From Nocardioides sp. (GTDB lineage Bacteria; Actinomycetota; Actinomycetes; Propionibacteriales; Nocardioidaceae): DNA of 42,531 nt. The stretch covers positions 1 through 42,531 of the forward strand of contig JAUYLL010000131.1 of assembly GCA_030698375.1 (NCBI GenBank), read 5' to 3'. The notes below the pieces were generated by a model. That model was not told the origin of the DNA, did no database searches, and saw only the letters and a program-made list of their open reading frames with translations. The position numbers and the translations under genes were made by a program. Positions 8,125 to 15,910 of this stretch are shown here, piece by piece (position 1 is the stretch's first letter; every line of letters begins with the position of its first letter).

Positions 8125-8688
8125 TCAGCCCTGGCCCTGGCCCTTGCCGGGCGCGGGGGCGTGGCCCCGGTGGTACCGGCCCCCTGCGTCCCGCCCGGCC
8201 TTCCGCTCGGCCTTCCGCTCGGCCTTGTGCTGGTGGACCGGCGGGCGAGCGGAGGGCTCGCGGGGAACCTCGCGGTGCGAGCGCTGCGCGCCGGCGTGGT
8301 CCGGGCGGCCAGGGCTCTGGGCGTGGTCAGGCGGCCGTGGGTGCGTGCGGTCCGCGCGCCCGCGCCTGCCCTGGGCGGTCTCGCCGTCTGTCCTCCGGTG
8401 GGTCCTGCCACCGGCCTGGGTCGGCGCACCCGGGGAGTCCTTGACCGCGGCTGGCGCGGGGATGTTCCCGGCCGGGGCGGCCGGAGGCTCCTCGTGCTGC
8501 ACCGGCACCGGGGCGACGACCTCCTCGCCCACGGGCGCCAACCGTGCACCGACCACCACCACCTGCGAGACCTGGGCGGCGACGATGCCCTGGAGCGCCT
8601 CGCTGCGCACGCCCTGTGCGAGGGTGCCCGCGCACAACGTGGCGACGAGCGCGAACGCCAGCAGCGGTCGGCGGTTCTCCCTGATCAC
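8125..8688 (-). CDS. Secreted Pro/Ala/His-rich protein of unknown function
   Basis: This 187-residue protein begins at GTG 8688, chosen for the GAGGAAACAGC ribosome site just upstream and because it gives a standard signal peptide (charged IRENRR, then a hydrophobic LLAFALVATLCAGTLAQG core). Next come a short Val-rich stretch and a long low-complexity region rich in Pro, Ala, Arg and His. Near the end are the tandem AERKAERK and HRGHAPAPGKGQGQG. No enzyme motif is visible. The His and acidic/basic repeats could bind metal or cell-wall polymers, but that is a guess. Codon use and GC content look like the neighbours, and the reading frame is long for chance only because GC is high. The signal peptide is the main reason to call it. 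Confidence 0.58.
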   Translation of the reverse strand: MIRENRRPLLAFALVATLCAGTLAQGVRSEALQGIVAAQVSQVVVVGARLAPVGEEVVAPVPVQHEEPPAAPAGNIPAPAAVKDSPGAPTQAGGRTHRRTDGETAQGRRGRADRTHPRPPDHAQSPGRPDHAGAQRSHREVPREPSARPPVHQHKAERKAERKAGRDAGGRYHRGHAPAPGKGQGQG

Positions 8689-8901
8689 GCTGTTTCCTCG
8701 AGGGAAGGCGACCCGGGAGGGCGGGGCGCGGGCACAGTCTGGACTCAGGCAGGGTACGACGGATCGGGCGTCGTGCGCGGCCGAATCGGGGTAAAGTTGG
8801 GTCCACCGCCCGGCACATCTCACTCCTCGGACACGGCCGCATCCTCCCGGTGATCGGGACGGCCCGGGCACATCGAGTCATCGCGCTCCTACCGTGCGGG
8901 A
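8689..8901. promoter_or_regulatory. Divergent promoter region; leaderless promoter for the hydrolase
   Basis: This region separates the secreted-protein gene from the steroid-type hydrolase gene. On the plus strand TACCGT (8890-8895) ends six bases before the GTG at 8902, the arrangement of an actinobacterial leaderless promoter. No KstR palindrome was found here. Confidence 0.5.
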
Positions 8902-9795
8902 GTGATCCAAGCTTCCGACGCGTCCGCTGTCTTCACCGACCCCGCGGCCAGCCTCCGCGAGCTGGAGACCGACCAAGGGGTGCTGCGCTACCACGACGTC
9001 GGTGAGGGGCTCCCGCTGCTGATGCTGCACGGGTCCGGCCCGGGCGTCTCGGGCTGGCGGAACTTCCACCGCAACTTGCCTGCCCTCTCCCGGCACTTTC
9101 GGTGCCTGGTCCTGGAGCTCCCGGGCTTCGGGGTCAGCGACCCCAGCGACCTGCACCCGATGGCTGCCGCGATGCCGGCCGTGGACGACTTCCTTGACGC
9201 CCTCGGCCTGGACCAGGTCGACGTCATCGGCAACTCGATGGGCGGCATCGTCGGGACCCGCTACGCGATCGCGAACCCTGCGCGGGTACGCCGCCTGGTC
9301 ACCGTCGGCGGCATGGGCCGCAACCTCCTCAGCCCCGGCCCCGGCGAGGGGCTGAACCTGCTCATGGAGTTCACCGACGACCCGACACGCGAGCGCCTGG
9401 TGGACTGGCTGCGCGCGATGGTGTTCGACCAGGGCCTGGTGACCGAGGAACTGATCGAGGAGCGCTGGGCCCAGGCGACAGAGCCGCAGACGCTGGCGAG
9501 CGCGCGCCGGATGTACTCCCGCCGGGCGATGGAGGGCATGGCCGCCGCGGCTGCCGCCTCCGACGAGGCGCCGTACTGGGCGATGCTCCACCGGCTGCGC
9601 GCCCGGACACTGATCACGTGGGGCCGCGACGATCGGGTGAGCCCCCTGGACATGATGCTCGTGCCGCTGCGCACGATCCCAGACTGCGAGGTGCACGTGT
9701 TCCCCGACTGCGGCCACTGGGTCATGATCGAGCAGAAGGACGCCTGGGAGAGCGCCGTCGTGGCGTTCCTGACCCGTCCGGAGGTGGCGGCATGA
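8902..9795 (+). CDS. Alpha/beta hydrolase of the meta-cleavage-product type (HsaD/BphD-like)
   Basis: This 297-residue hydrolase would split a C-C bond of a ring-cleavage product, as HsaD does in steroid degradation. Its catalytic triad is Ser112 (GNSMGG), Asp244 (WGRDDRVSP) and His272 (CGHW). The oxyanion region HGSGPGVSGWRNF and the segment LLSPGPGEGLNLL follow the family layout, and length is normal (HsaD is about 290). The GTG start is supported by TACCGT six bases upstream. The last bases overlap the start of the monooxygenase gene (ATGA), so the two are coupled. The extradiol dioxygenase that would make its substrate is not in the window, so the exact substrate is open. Confidence 0.82.
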   Translation: MIQASDASAVFTDPAASLRELETDQGVLRYHDVGEGLPLLMLHGSGPGVSGWRNFHRNLPALSRHFRCLVLELPGFGVSDPSDLHPMAAAMPAVDDFLDALGLDQVDVIGNSMGGIVGTRYAIANPARVRRLVTVGGMGRNLLSPGPGEGLNLLMEFTDDPTRERLVDWLRAMVFDQGLVTEELIEERWAQATEPQTLASARRMYSRRAMEGMAAAAAASDEAPYWAMLHRLRARTLITWGRDDRVSPLDMMLVPLRTIPDCEVHVFPDCGHWVMIEQKDAWESAVVAFLTRPEVAA

Positions 9796-10988
9796 GCACC
9801 GGTGAAGCACTGGCGGCCGTGGAGGAGCGTGCGGAGAAGATCGCCGCCTCGGGCCCGGCCAACGAGTCCCTCGGGCGCCTGGATGATGTCGCCGTCCGAT
9901 TGCTCCGCGAGACCGGGGTGATCCGGATGCTGCAGCCGGCCGAGCACGGCGGTGCCGAGGCGCATCCGCGTGACTTCGCGGAGACGGTGATGCGGATCGC
10001 CTCGCTCGACGGTTCCACCGGGTGGGTCGCTGGCATCGTCGGCGTGCACCCGTGGGAGATGGCGATGTGCGACGCGGGCGTCCAGGAGGAGATCTGGGGC
10101 TCGGGAGGGCTCGGCGCAGACACCTGGATCGCCTCGCCGTACGCGCCCATGGGGGTGCTGCGCCCGATCGACGGCGGCTACGTCTTCAACGGTCGTTGGC
10201 AGTTCTCCTCCGGCACCGACCACTGCGACTGGATCTTCCTCGGCGCGTTCCTGGGCGACGAGGACGGCCAGGCGCTGATGCCGCCGCAGAACTACCACGT
10301 GATCCTCCCGCGCGCCGACTACGAGATCGTCGAGGACACCTGGGACGTCGTGGGCCTGCGCGGCACCGGGTCCAAGGACGTCGTCGTCCGCGACGCCTTC
10401 GTGCCCGCGAACCGGGTCGTGGCCTTCTCGAGCATGATGGACGGCTCCGCGCGCCGGGAGTGCGGCCGCACCAGCGCGACGTACGGCGTCCCGTTCACCA
10501 CGATGTTCCCCCTCGGGATCACCTCAGCGGTGATCGGCATCGCCGAGGGCGCGCTGGCCGCGCACCTGGCCTACCAGCGCGGCCGGGTCCAGATCACCGG
10601 GACGCGGGTGAAGGACGACCCCTACGTGCTCTACGCGATCTCGGCGGCCGCCGAGGAGATCAAGGCCTCGCGCACGGCGCTGCTCGACAACGTCACGCGC
10701 TTCTACGACATGGCCGTCCGGGGCGAGGAAGCGACGCTCGCCGACCGGGCAGCATCGCGCCGTACTCAGGTCGCGGCGGCCTGGCGTGCCGTCCGGGCCA
10801 TGGACGAGGTCGTGGCGCGCTCTGGTGGCAACGGGCTGCGGATGGACAACCCCATCCAACGGTTCTGGCGCGACGGTCACATGGGGCTGGCCCACGCCAT
10901 CCACGTCCCTGGCTCGGTCTTCCACGCCGCCGCGCTCACCGAACTCGACGTCACGCCGCCGCCGGGACCCATGCTCGCGATGATCTGA
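9792..10988 (+). CDS. Acyl-CoA-dehydrogenase-fold flavin monooxygenase (HsaA-like)
   Basis: This 398-residue protein belongs to the group D flavin monooxygenases, which have an acyl-CoA dehydrogenase fold and use reduced flavin from a separate reductase. HsaA, which hydroxylates the phenolic ring of a seco-steroid, is the nearest model. Visible features are the N-terminal helical domain (RLLRETGVIRMLQPAEHGGA), the beta domain with FNGRWQFSSGTDHCDW and VGLRGTGSKDVVVRDAFVP, and the C-terminal helical domain ending RFWRDGHMGLAHAIH. These match the hydroxylase branch rather than true dehydrogenases, which carry a catalytic Glu. The ATG overlaps the hydrolase stop, which fixes the start. No flavin reductase (HsaB-type) lies nearby. 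Substrate is inferred from the steroid context. Confidence 0.8.
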   Translation: MSTGEALAAVEERAEKIAASGPANESLGRLDDVAVRLLRETGVIRMLQPAEHGGAEAHPRDFAETVMRIASLDGSTGWVAGIVGVHPWEMAMCDAGVQEEIWGSGGLGADTWIASPYAPMGVLRPIDGGYVFNGRWQFSSGTDHCDWIFLGAFLGDEDGQALMPPQNYHVILPRADYEIVEDTWDVVGLRGTGSKDVVVRDAFVPANRVVAFSSMMDGSARRECGRTSATYGVPFTTMFPLGITSAVIGIAEGALAAHLAYQRGRVQITGTRVKDDPYVLYAISAAAEEIKASRTALLDNVTRFYDMAVRGEEATLADRAASRRTQVAAAWRAVRAMDEVVARSGGNGLRMDNPIQRFWRDGHMGLAHAIHVPGSVFHAAALTELDVTPPPGPMLAMI

Positions 10989-10996
10989 GACGCGAA

Positions 10997-11031
10997 TCGG
11001 CCCCGTCCCTGCTGGTCAGGGACGGGGCCGA
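10997..11031. terminator. Strong bidirectional terminator hairpin
   Basis: A perfect 15-base inverted repeat, with left arm TCGGCCCCGTCCCTG (10997-11011) and right arm CAGGGACGGGGCCGA (11017-11031), encloses a five-base CTGGT loop. It lies between the converging monooxygenase and KshA operons and can serve both strands. Confidence 0.8.
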
Positions 11032-11055
11032 GCTACGTGCGGAGCAGGTGCTGCG

Positions 11056-11337
11056 TCAGGCGTCGCTCTCCTCGGACTGCACGTCGAGGTCTCCGCCGAC
11101 GGCGAGGGTGGCGACGGTACGGCGCAGCGCCTCGCAGCCCTGGAAGGTGGCGCCGTTCGGTCCCGGCCGTGGGGACGCGGCCCGGCGCTCGACACAGCGC
11201 TCCACGGCGTCGTCGTGCCACTGGATGCTGGTCTGCTCCCAGCTGCTCTTGCGCACCTCGACCTGCCCCTGGCAGGTGTCGCAGGTGACCGGCTGCATGG
11301 GGGCATCGAGGAGCCGGTTGTCGGGGCGCAGCGACAT
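11056..11337 (-). CDS. Small cysteine-containing protein coupled to kshA
   Basis: This 93-residue protein has its ATG overlapping the kshA stop by one base (TGATG), so it is surely co-translated. It has a CDTC pair (residues ~19-22), further Cys in ERCVERR and FQGCEAL, and an acidic tail. No standard plant-type or 4Fe-4S ferredoxin signature is present. Four Cys in a small soluble protein suggest a metal-bound or redox partner for the Rieske oxygenase, or a chaperone for it. I do not recognise the family. The low number of residues and the regular coupling argue that it is real. Confidence 0.68.
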   Translation of the reverse strand: MSLRPDNRLLDAPMQPVTCDTCQGQVEVRKSSWEQTSIQWHDDAVERCVERRAASPRPGPNGATFQGCEALRRTVATLAVGGDLDVQSEESDA

Positions 11338-12530
11338 CAGGCGTGCTGTCCCGCCGGCTTGCGTGCGGCCGACAGCGCGGTGCGGCCCGCGGCGATGTTC
11401 TCCTCGACCTCCCGCTTCCAGGCCTCGGTCGGCCGCGTGGTGTCGATCTCGAACTCGAAGCGCTCGGTCATCTCCGGCTGCACCTCGGCGGCGTCGACGT
11501 AGAACTGCTCGTACCACCGGCGCAGCTGGTAGACGGGACCGTCCTCCTCGCACAGAAGGGGGTTGTCGATGCGGGCCTTGGTGCGCCAGATCTCCACGTC
11601 CTGCTCGAAGCCGAGCCGGATGAAGTCGCCCATCTTGCGGGCCATCGCATCGGCCTGCTCGTCGGCGAGGCCGGGCAGCTTCTTGACGATCACGCCGTAC
11701 TGGAGGACGAAGGAGTTGCCGTCGATGGGGTAGTGGCAGTTGATGAGCGTGCTCGGCACGTCCACGCCGTCGGCGTAGTGGTAGACGAGGTCGTCGATCA
11801 TGAACGACGGGCCGTGGTAGGTCGCGACCGAGCTGTTGCCGGTGGCGTGCTGCGACTTCCTTCCCGAGGATCCCGGCCGGACCAGGTCCTCGCGGCCGAC
11901 ACCGTTCATGAACTGGGTGGCGGTGTGGCCCTCGAAGACGTTCTTGAAGTATGTCGGGAACGAGTAGTGGACGTAGAAGAAGTGCGCCATGTCCACGACG
12001 TTGTCGACGATCTCGCGGCAGTTCGCGCCCTCGATGACGGTGGTGTACCAGACCCAGTCGGTCCACTCGGGGTCCTCGACCCCGGGAATGCGCGGGATGG
12101 TCACGTCGGCCGGGGGAGCCTTGCCCTCGGGGTCGTTCCAGATGAAGAGCATGCCGTCCTGGACGAGGGTGGGCCACGACGCGGTCCGGGCACGCAGCGG
12201 GACGCGGCGGGCGTAGGGGATCTGCTTGCACCTGCCGTCGCCACCCCAGCGCCAGTCGTGGAACGGGCAGGCGATCTCGTCGCCCTTCACGGTGCCCTGC
12301 GACAGGTCGCCGCCCATGTGCCGGCAGAAGGCGTCGAGCACGTGCACGACGCCGTCGGAGCCGGCGAAGACGACGAGCTTCTGGCCGAACGCCAGCACCT
12401 GGTGGGGCTCGCGGTCGGCGAAGTCCTTCTCCAGGCCCAGGCAGTGCCAGCCACGTGCGTAGCGCGCCGGGGCGCCGTCGGACTCGATGGCCCGGACCTC
12501 GGGCTCGTGGGTGGTCTCGGTGCCGGTCAT
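11337..12530 (-). CDS. kshA: 3-ketosteroid 9-alpha-hydroxylase, oxygenase component
   Basis: This 397-residue Rieske oxygenase opens the steroid nucleus by hydroxylating C9 of androstenedione-type intermediates, with electrons from KshB. The Rieske [2Fe-2S] ligands are Cys69, His71, Cys88 and His91 (CRHMGGD and CPFHDW). The mononuclear iron site shows NVVDMAHFFYVHYSF with His183 and His188. Both spacings match KshA of Mycobacterium and Rhodococcus almost exactly, as does the length (~386-390). The ATG 12530 has GAGGAG upstream. The reductase KshB is absent here. No KstR palindrome was found in the 134-base gap to the divergent cholesterol oxidase gene. Confidence 0.87.
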   Translation of the reverse strand: MTGTETTHEPEVRAIESDGAPARYARGWHCLGLEKDFADREPHQVLAFGQKLVVFAGSDGVVHVLDAFCRHMGGDLSQGTVKGDEIACPFHDWRWGGDGRCKQIPYARRVPLRARTASWPTLVQDGMLFIWNDPEGKAPPADVTIPRIPGVEDPEWTDWVWYTTVIEGANCREIVDNVVDMAHFFYVHYSFPTYFKNVFEGHTATQFMNGVGREDLVRPGSSGRKSQHATGNSSVATYHGPSFMIDDLVYHYADGVDVPSTLINCHYPIDGNSFVLQYGVIVKKLPGLADEQADAMARKMGDFIRLGFEQDVEIWRTKARIDNPLLCEEDGPVYQLRRWYEQFYVDAAEVQPEMTERFEFEIDTTRPTEAWKREVEENIAAGRTALSAARKPAGQHA

Positions 12531-12652
12531 GGGGGTCTCCTCGGGGGTGGATCCGCGATCTCCTCGAGTGTCCGTCGGTCGGCGCCTGCGTGGGTGGTGG
12601 AGTCCCGCTGATCGGAAGCCCCGAACGCCCGTCACGGCGCTCCCGGAGGTCC

Positions 12653-12664
12653 TACGCTGGACAG
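12653..12664 (+). promoter_or_regulatory. Leaderless -10 for the cholesterol oxidase gene
   Basis: TACGCT (12653-12658) fits the TAnnnT pattern and ends six bases before the GTG at 12665. GGAGGT at 12645-12650 is too far upstream to act as a normal ribosome site. No convincing -35 was seen. Confidence 0.45.
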
Positions 12665-14332
12665 GTGTCTGGTGAGCGCGCGAGCGCGGAGTACGACGTC
12701 GTGGTCGTCGGCTCGGGGTTCGGTGGCAGCGTCACCGCCCTGCGGCTGGCCGAGAAGGGCTACGCCGTCGGCGTCCTGGAGACGGGGCGTCGATGGACCG
12801 ACGAGGACTTCGCGCGGGCCGGTGCCCGTGACGGCTTCTGGGCGCCGCGGCTGCGCATGTACGGACCGATGCGGCTCAGCACGCTGGGCACGCTCTCGCT
12901 CTTCAGCGCCGTGGGGGTCGGCGGAGGGTCGCTGATCTACGCCAACACGCTCTACGAGCCGCACGCCGCGTTCTTCGCCGACCCGGCCTGGGCGGACATC
13001 ACCGACTGGCGGGCCGAGCTCGCGCCCCACTACGACCAGGCGCGCCGGATGCTGGGGGCGACGACGAACCCGCGGCTGTGGCCCGCCGACGAGCTGATGC
13101 GGGAGGTCGCTTCCGACCTCGGGGCCGCCGACACCTTCCGTGCTACCGAGGTCGGGGTGCTCTTCGACGAGGAGGAACCGGGCCGACCCGTCCCCGACCC
13201 GTACTTCGGCGGTGCCGGACCCGACCGCCACGCCTGCGTGCACTGCGCGCGCTGCACGACGGGCTGTCCGTTCGGCGCGAAGAACACCCTGCCCAAGAAC
13301 TACCTGCACCTCGCGGAGCGGGCGGGCGCGCAGGTGCACGAGCTGACCGAGGTGGTCGACGTACGGCGGCGCTCGGACGGGCGGTACGACGTGACGGCGC
13401 GGACGCCCGGACGACGAGCGCTCGGGAGGACCTTCGTCGCCGAGCAGGTGGTCTTCTCCGCCGCGGCGCGGGGCACCCAGCTGCTGCTGCACCGACTGCG
13501 CGCCTCGGGGTCCCTGCCGGACATCTCGCCCCGGCTCGGGGAGCTGTCGAGGTCGAACTCCGAGGCGATCGTGTCCGCGGTCGCGCCCACCCCGCAGGGG
13601 TTCGACCGCGGAGTGGCCATCACCTCCTCGTTCCACCCCGAGCAGCACACGCACGTCGAGCTCTGCCACTCCAGCGCCTCCCAGGACGCGATGGCGGTGA
13701 TGAACGTGCCGCTCGTCGACGGTGGACCGCGTCGCGTGCGGCGGTTCCTGCTCGCCCAGCTCCGGCACCCGCGGCGGTTCCTGCGCAGCAGGCGCACGAA
13801 GGGGACCTCGACCCGCACGGTCTCGTTGCTCGTCATGCAGTCGCTGGACAACTCGCTCACGTCGTACGTGCGCCGGGGACGGTTGCGCGCCCGCCAGGGC
13901 GAGGGCGCGCCGAACCCGTCGTGGATCCCGCTCGCGCACGACGTCGCCCGCCGCTACGCCGAGCGCATCGGCGGTGAGCCGATGACGCTGGCCAGCGACC
14001 TCGTGGGTCGGCCGGCGACCGCGCACTACATCGGCGGGGCGGTGATCGGGGAGACGCCGGAGACGGGGGTGGTGGATCCCTACCACCGGCTCCACGGGTA
14101 CGACGGACTGCACGTCATCGACGGCAGCACGATCGGCGCCAACCTCGGGGTGAACCCGTCGTTGACGATCACCGCGATGGCCGAGCGGGCGGTCGCGCTG
14201 TGGCCGAACAAGGACCAGCCCGACCCGCGTCCGGCGCCCGGTGAGCCCTACCGGCGCCTGGTGCCGGTGCGGCCGGGGAGTCCTTCCGTGCCGAGCGGTG
14301 CCCCGGCCGCCCTCCCGTCGGTCCCCCGCTGA
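12665..14332 (+). CDS. GMC oxidoreductase, cholesterol-oxidase (ChoD) type
   Basis: This 555-residue flavoprotein would oxidise the 3-hydroxyl of cholesterol or a related sterol to the 3-keto form. FAD binding is shown by VVVGSGFGGSVTALRLAEKG at the N-terminus. GVGGGSLIYANTLYEP and the C-terminal IDGSTIGANLGVNPSLTITA are hallmarks of the ChoD branch. HYIGGAVIGETPETGVVDPY carries the expected active-site His. A CVHCARCTTGCPFGAK stretch (residues ~190-205) resembles a ferredoxin cysteine motif, as seen in other ChoD-like proteins. Length is close to the mycobacterial ChoD (578). The GTG start is chosen from the -10 hexamer. Catalytic activity on cholesterol itself is not proven for all ChoD homologues. 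It is divergent from kshA, in keeping with steroid use. Confidence 0.82.
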   Translation: MSGERASAEYDVVVVGSGFGGSVTALRLAEKGYAVGVLETGRRWTDEDFARAGARDGFWAPRLRMYGPMRLSTLGTLSLFSAVGVGGGSLIYANTLYEPHAAFFADPAWADITDWRAELAPHYDQARRMLGATTNPRLWPADELMREVASDLGAADTFRATEVGVLFDEEEPGRPVPDPYFGGAGPDRHACVHCARCTTGCPFGAKNTLPKNYLHLAERAGAQVHELTEVVDVRRRSDGRYDVTARTPGRRALGRTFVAEQVVFSAAARGTQLLLHRLRASGSLPDISPRLGELSRSNSEAIVSAVAPTPQGFDRGVAITSSFHPEQHTHVELCHSSASQDAMAVMNVPLVDGGPRRVRRFLLAQLRHPRRFLRSRRTKGTSTRTVSLLVMQSLDNSLTSYVRRGRLRARQGEGAPNPSWIPLAHDVARRYAERIGGEPMTLASDLVGRPATAHYIGGAVIGETPETGVVDPYHRLHGYDGLHVIDGSTIGANLGVNPSLTITAMAERAVALWPNKDQPDPRPAPGEPYRRLVPVRPGSPSVPSGAPAALPSVPR

Positions 14333-14389
14333 CGGTGTCAACCCTGAGGGAGGGAGCTCGCGGGCGAGGTGAGGCCAGGACGTTGTGTC

Positions 14390-14400
14390 TAGACTGCCTC
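14390..14400 (+). promoter_or_regulatory. Leaderless -10 for the PPOX-fold gene
   Basis: TAGACT (14390-14395) ends five bases before the ATG at 14401. The 68 bases between the cholesterol oxidase gene and this one hold nothing else clear. AGGACGTTGTGTCT just upstream is at best a half DosR box. Confidence 0.45.
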
Positions 14401-14829
14401 ATGGTCGATGACGCGGGCACCACTCACGAGCGACTGACGACCGAGGAGTGCTGGGCGCTGCTCGAGTCCGAGACCTTCGGCCGGTTGGCCTACCGCCTGG
14501 TCGACGAGGTGCACGTGGTCCCGCTCGACTACGCGGCTGACGGCCACCGGATCCACCTGCGCACCGCGTCGGGCAACAAGCTGCTGGCAGCCGAGCTCGA
14601 CTCCGACGTCGCGCTGGAGATCGACTGGCGCGGCGCGAGTGCGGCCTGGTCCGTCGTCGCGCGCGGACGCCTGCGTCGTCTGGAGCCCGGTGAGCGCGTG
14701 GATCTCGTTCCGCCGCCCCGCCCCTGGCTGGGCACCACACCTCACGAGGTGGTGGAGCTGGTCCCCTCCGCGATCGACGGCCGACGTTTCCAGTGGGAGC
14801 CGACCACGGGGCCACTCGAGGACGGGTGA
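14401..14829 (+). CDS. Pyridoxamine-5'-phosphate-oxidase-fold flavin/F420-type protein
   Basis: This 142-residue protein has the split-barrel PPOX fold. Visible are the N-terminal helix LTTEECWALLESETFGRLAY, the VHVVPLDYAADGHRIHLRTA strands, the SGNKLLAAE loop that contacts the cofactor phosphate, and the VVARGRLRRL strand. Such proteins bind FMN or F420 or, in DosR-regulon members like Rv0080 and Rv3129, have unknown roles in dormancy. It lies at the left edge of the dormancy-type island. The ATG is set by the -10 box six bases upstream. It converges on the alcohol dehydrogenase gene with 16 bases between them. The exact cofactor cannot be read. Confidence 0.75.
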   Translation: MVDDAGTTHERLTTEECWALLESETFGRLAYRLVDEVHVVPLDYAADGHRIHLRTASGNKLLAAELDSDVALEIDWRGASAAWSVVARGRLRRLEPGERVDLVPPPRPWLGTTPHEVVELVPSAIDGRRFQWEPTTGPLEDG

Positions 14830-14845
14830 GTGCTCGCAGCCCCGC

Positions 14846-15910
14846 TCAGGGGTGGTAGGCGGTGCGCGGCACGACGACGGCGCGGCCGAGGACCTCGCCC
14901 CGGGCGAGCTGCTCGTAGGCCGCTGGCGCCTCGTCCAGCGTGAAGCGGGAGAGGTGGACGCCCAGCAGTCCGCGGGCGGCGAGGTGGAGGACTTCCACCA
15001 GCTCGGCGCGGTTGCCCCAGTACGTCGTCTGCAGGCTGACCTCGTAGGGCAGGGCGAAGAACGAGAATGCGAGGTTCCCCCCGGCGAGGCCGATGACGGT
15101 CAGGTCACCCAGCCCTCGGACGGACTGCGCGGCGAGCTGCAGGGTGTCGTCGGACCCGACGAAGTCGAGGACGACGTCGGCGCCCACGCCGTGGGTCAGC
15201 TCGCGCACCTGCGCCACAGCATCTGCGCCGGGTTCGAGTACGGCATCGGCGCCCGCGCGGGTGGCCAGCAGGCGTGCCTCTGCTCGAGGGTCGACGGCGA
15301 CGACGCGTGCGGAAGTCAGGGTCCGGAGGACCTGCACCCCCAGGTGGCCGAGGCCACCTGCGCCGATGACGAGAGCCGTGGAGCCGGGGGTGAGCTTGCC
15401 GAGCGAGCGGCGTACCGCGTGGTACGGCGTGAGACCGGCATCGGTGAGCGGCGCCGCGGCAACGGGATCGAGTCCGTCGGGCAGGGGAACGAGGTGTCGC
15501 GTGGAGGGGACGAGCAGGTACTCCGCCATGCCGCCGTCCAGCCCGAGGCCGCCTCCCCCTCCCGGGACCGGGGCGAGGTCCGGACGCTCGCAGGAGGTCT
15601 CGAGGCCCGCGAGACAACGCGTGCACCGGCCGCAGCCCCAGGCGCCGACCACCGCGACCGGTTGACCGGGCTCGAAGCCGGTCGCGCCCCGGCCGAGGGT
15701 GTGCACCCAGCCAGCGTTCTCGTGACCGAGCGTGAAGGGTGGTGACCAGGGAAGCTGGCCGGGCTCGAACTCGTGCATGAGATGGAGGTCGGAGTGGCAC
15801 GCGCCAGCGCCGCCGACCTGGACCAGGACCTCGCCGGCGCCCGGTCTTGGTACGTCCACGTCCTGCAGCAGCGGGTCGGATCTCCAGTCCATCAGCCTGA
15901 GAGCCTTCAC
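14846..15910 (-). CDS. Zinc-dependent alcohol dehydrogenase
   Basis: This 354-residue medium-chain dehydrogenase interconverts alcohols and aldehydes with NAD(P). Catalytic zinc ligands lie in GACHSDLHLM (Cys) and LGHENAGWV (His, Glu). The structural zinc loop shows four Cys in GCGRCTRCLAGLETSC. The Rossmann motif is GAGGLGHLGVQVL, followed by Asp in VVAVDPRAE, which favours NAD over NADP. The GTG start 15910 overlaps the ATPase stop (GTGA) and has GGGAGG upstream, so it is the last gene of the remnant-ATPase-adh operon. Under low oxygen it could recycle NADH by reducing aldehydes. The substrate is unknown. Confidence 0.85.
   Translation of the reverse strand: MKALRLMDWRSDPLLQDVDVPRPGAGEVLVQVGGAGACHSDLHLMHEFEPGQLPWSPPFTLGHENAGWVHTLGRGATGFEPGQPVAVVGAWGCGRCTRCLAGLETSCERPDLAPVPGGGGGLGLDGGMAEYLLVPSTRHLVPLPDGLDPVAAAPLTDAGLTPYHAVRRSLGKLTPGSTALVIGAGGLGHLGVQVLRTLTSARVVAVDPRAEARLLATRAGADAVLEPGADAVAQVRELTHGVGADVVLDFVGSDDTLQLAAQSVRGLGDLTVIGLAGGNLAFSFFALPYEVSLQTTYWGNRAELVEVLHLAARGLLGVHLSRFTLDEAPAAYEQLARGEVLGRAVVVPRTAYHP

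Noticed and set aside
11343-12611. Plus-strand open frame over kshA
   Set aside because: It is the antisense shadow of the Rieske gene; the translation is Val/Asp/Leu-rich without domains.
14377-14390. Possible DosR box ahead of the PPOX gene
   Set aside because: AGGACGTTGTGTCT keeps only a left half-site and mismatches the core at about half the positions.
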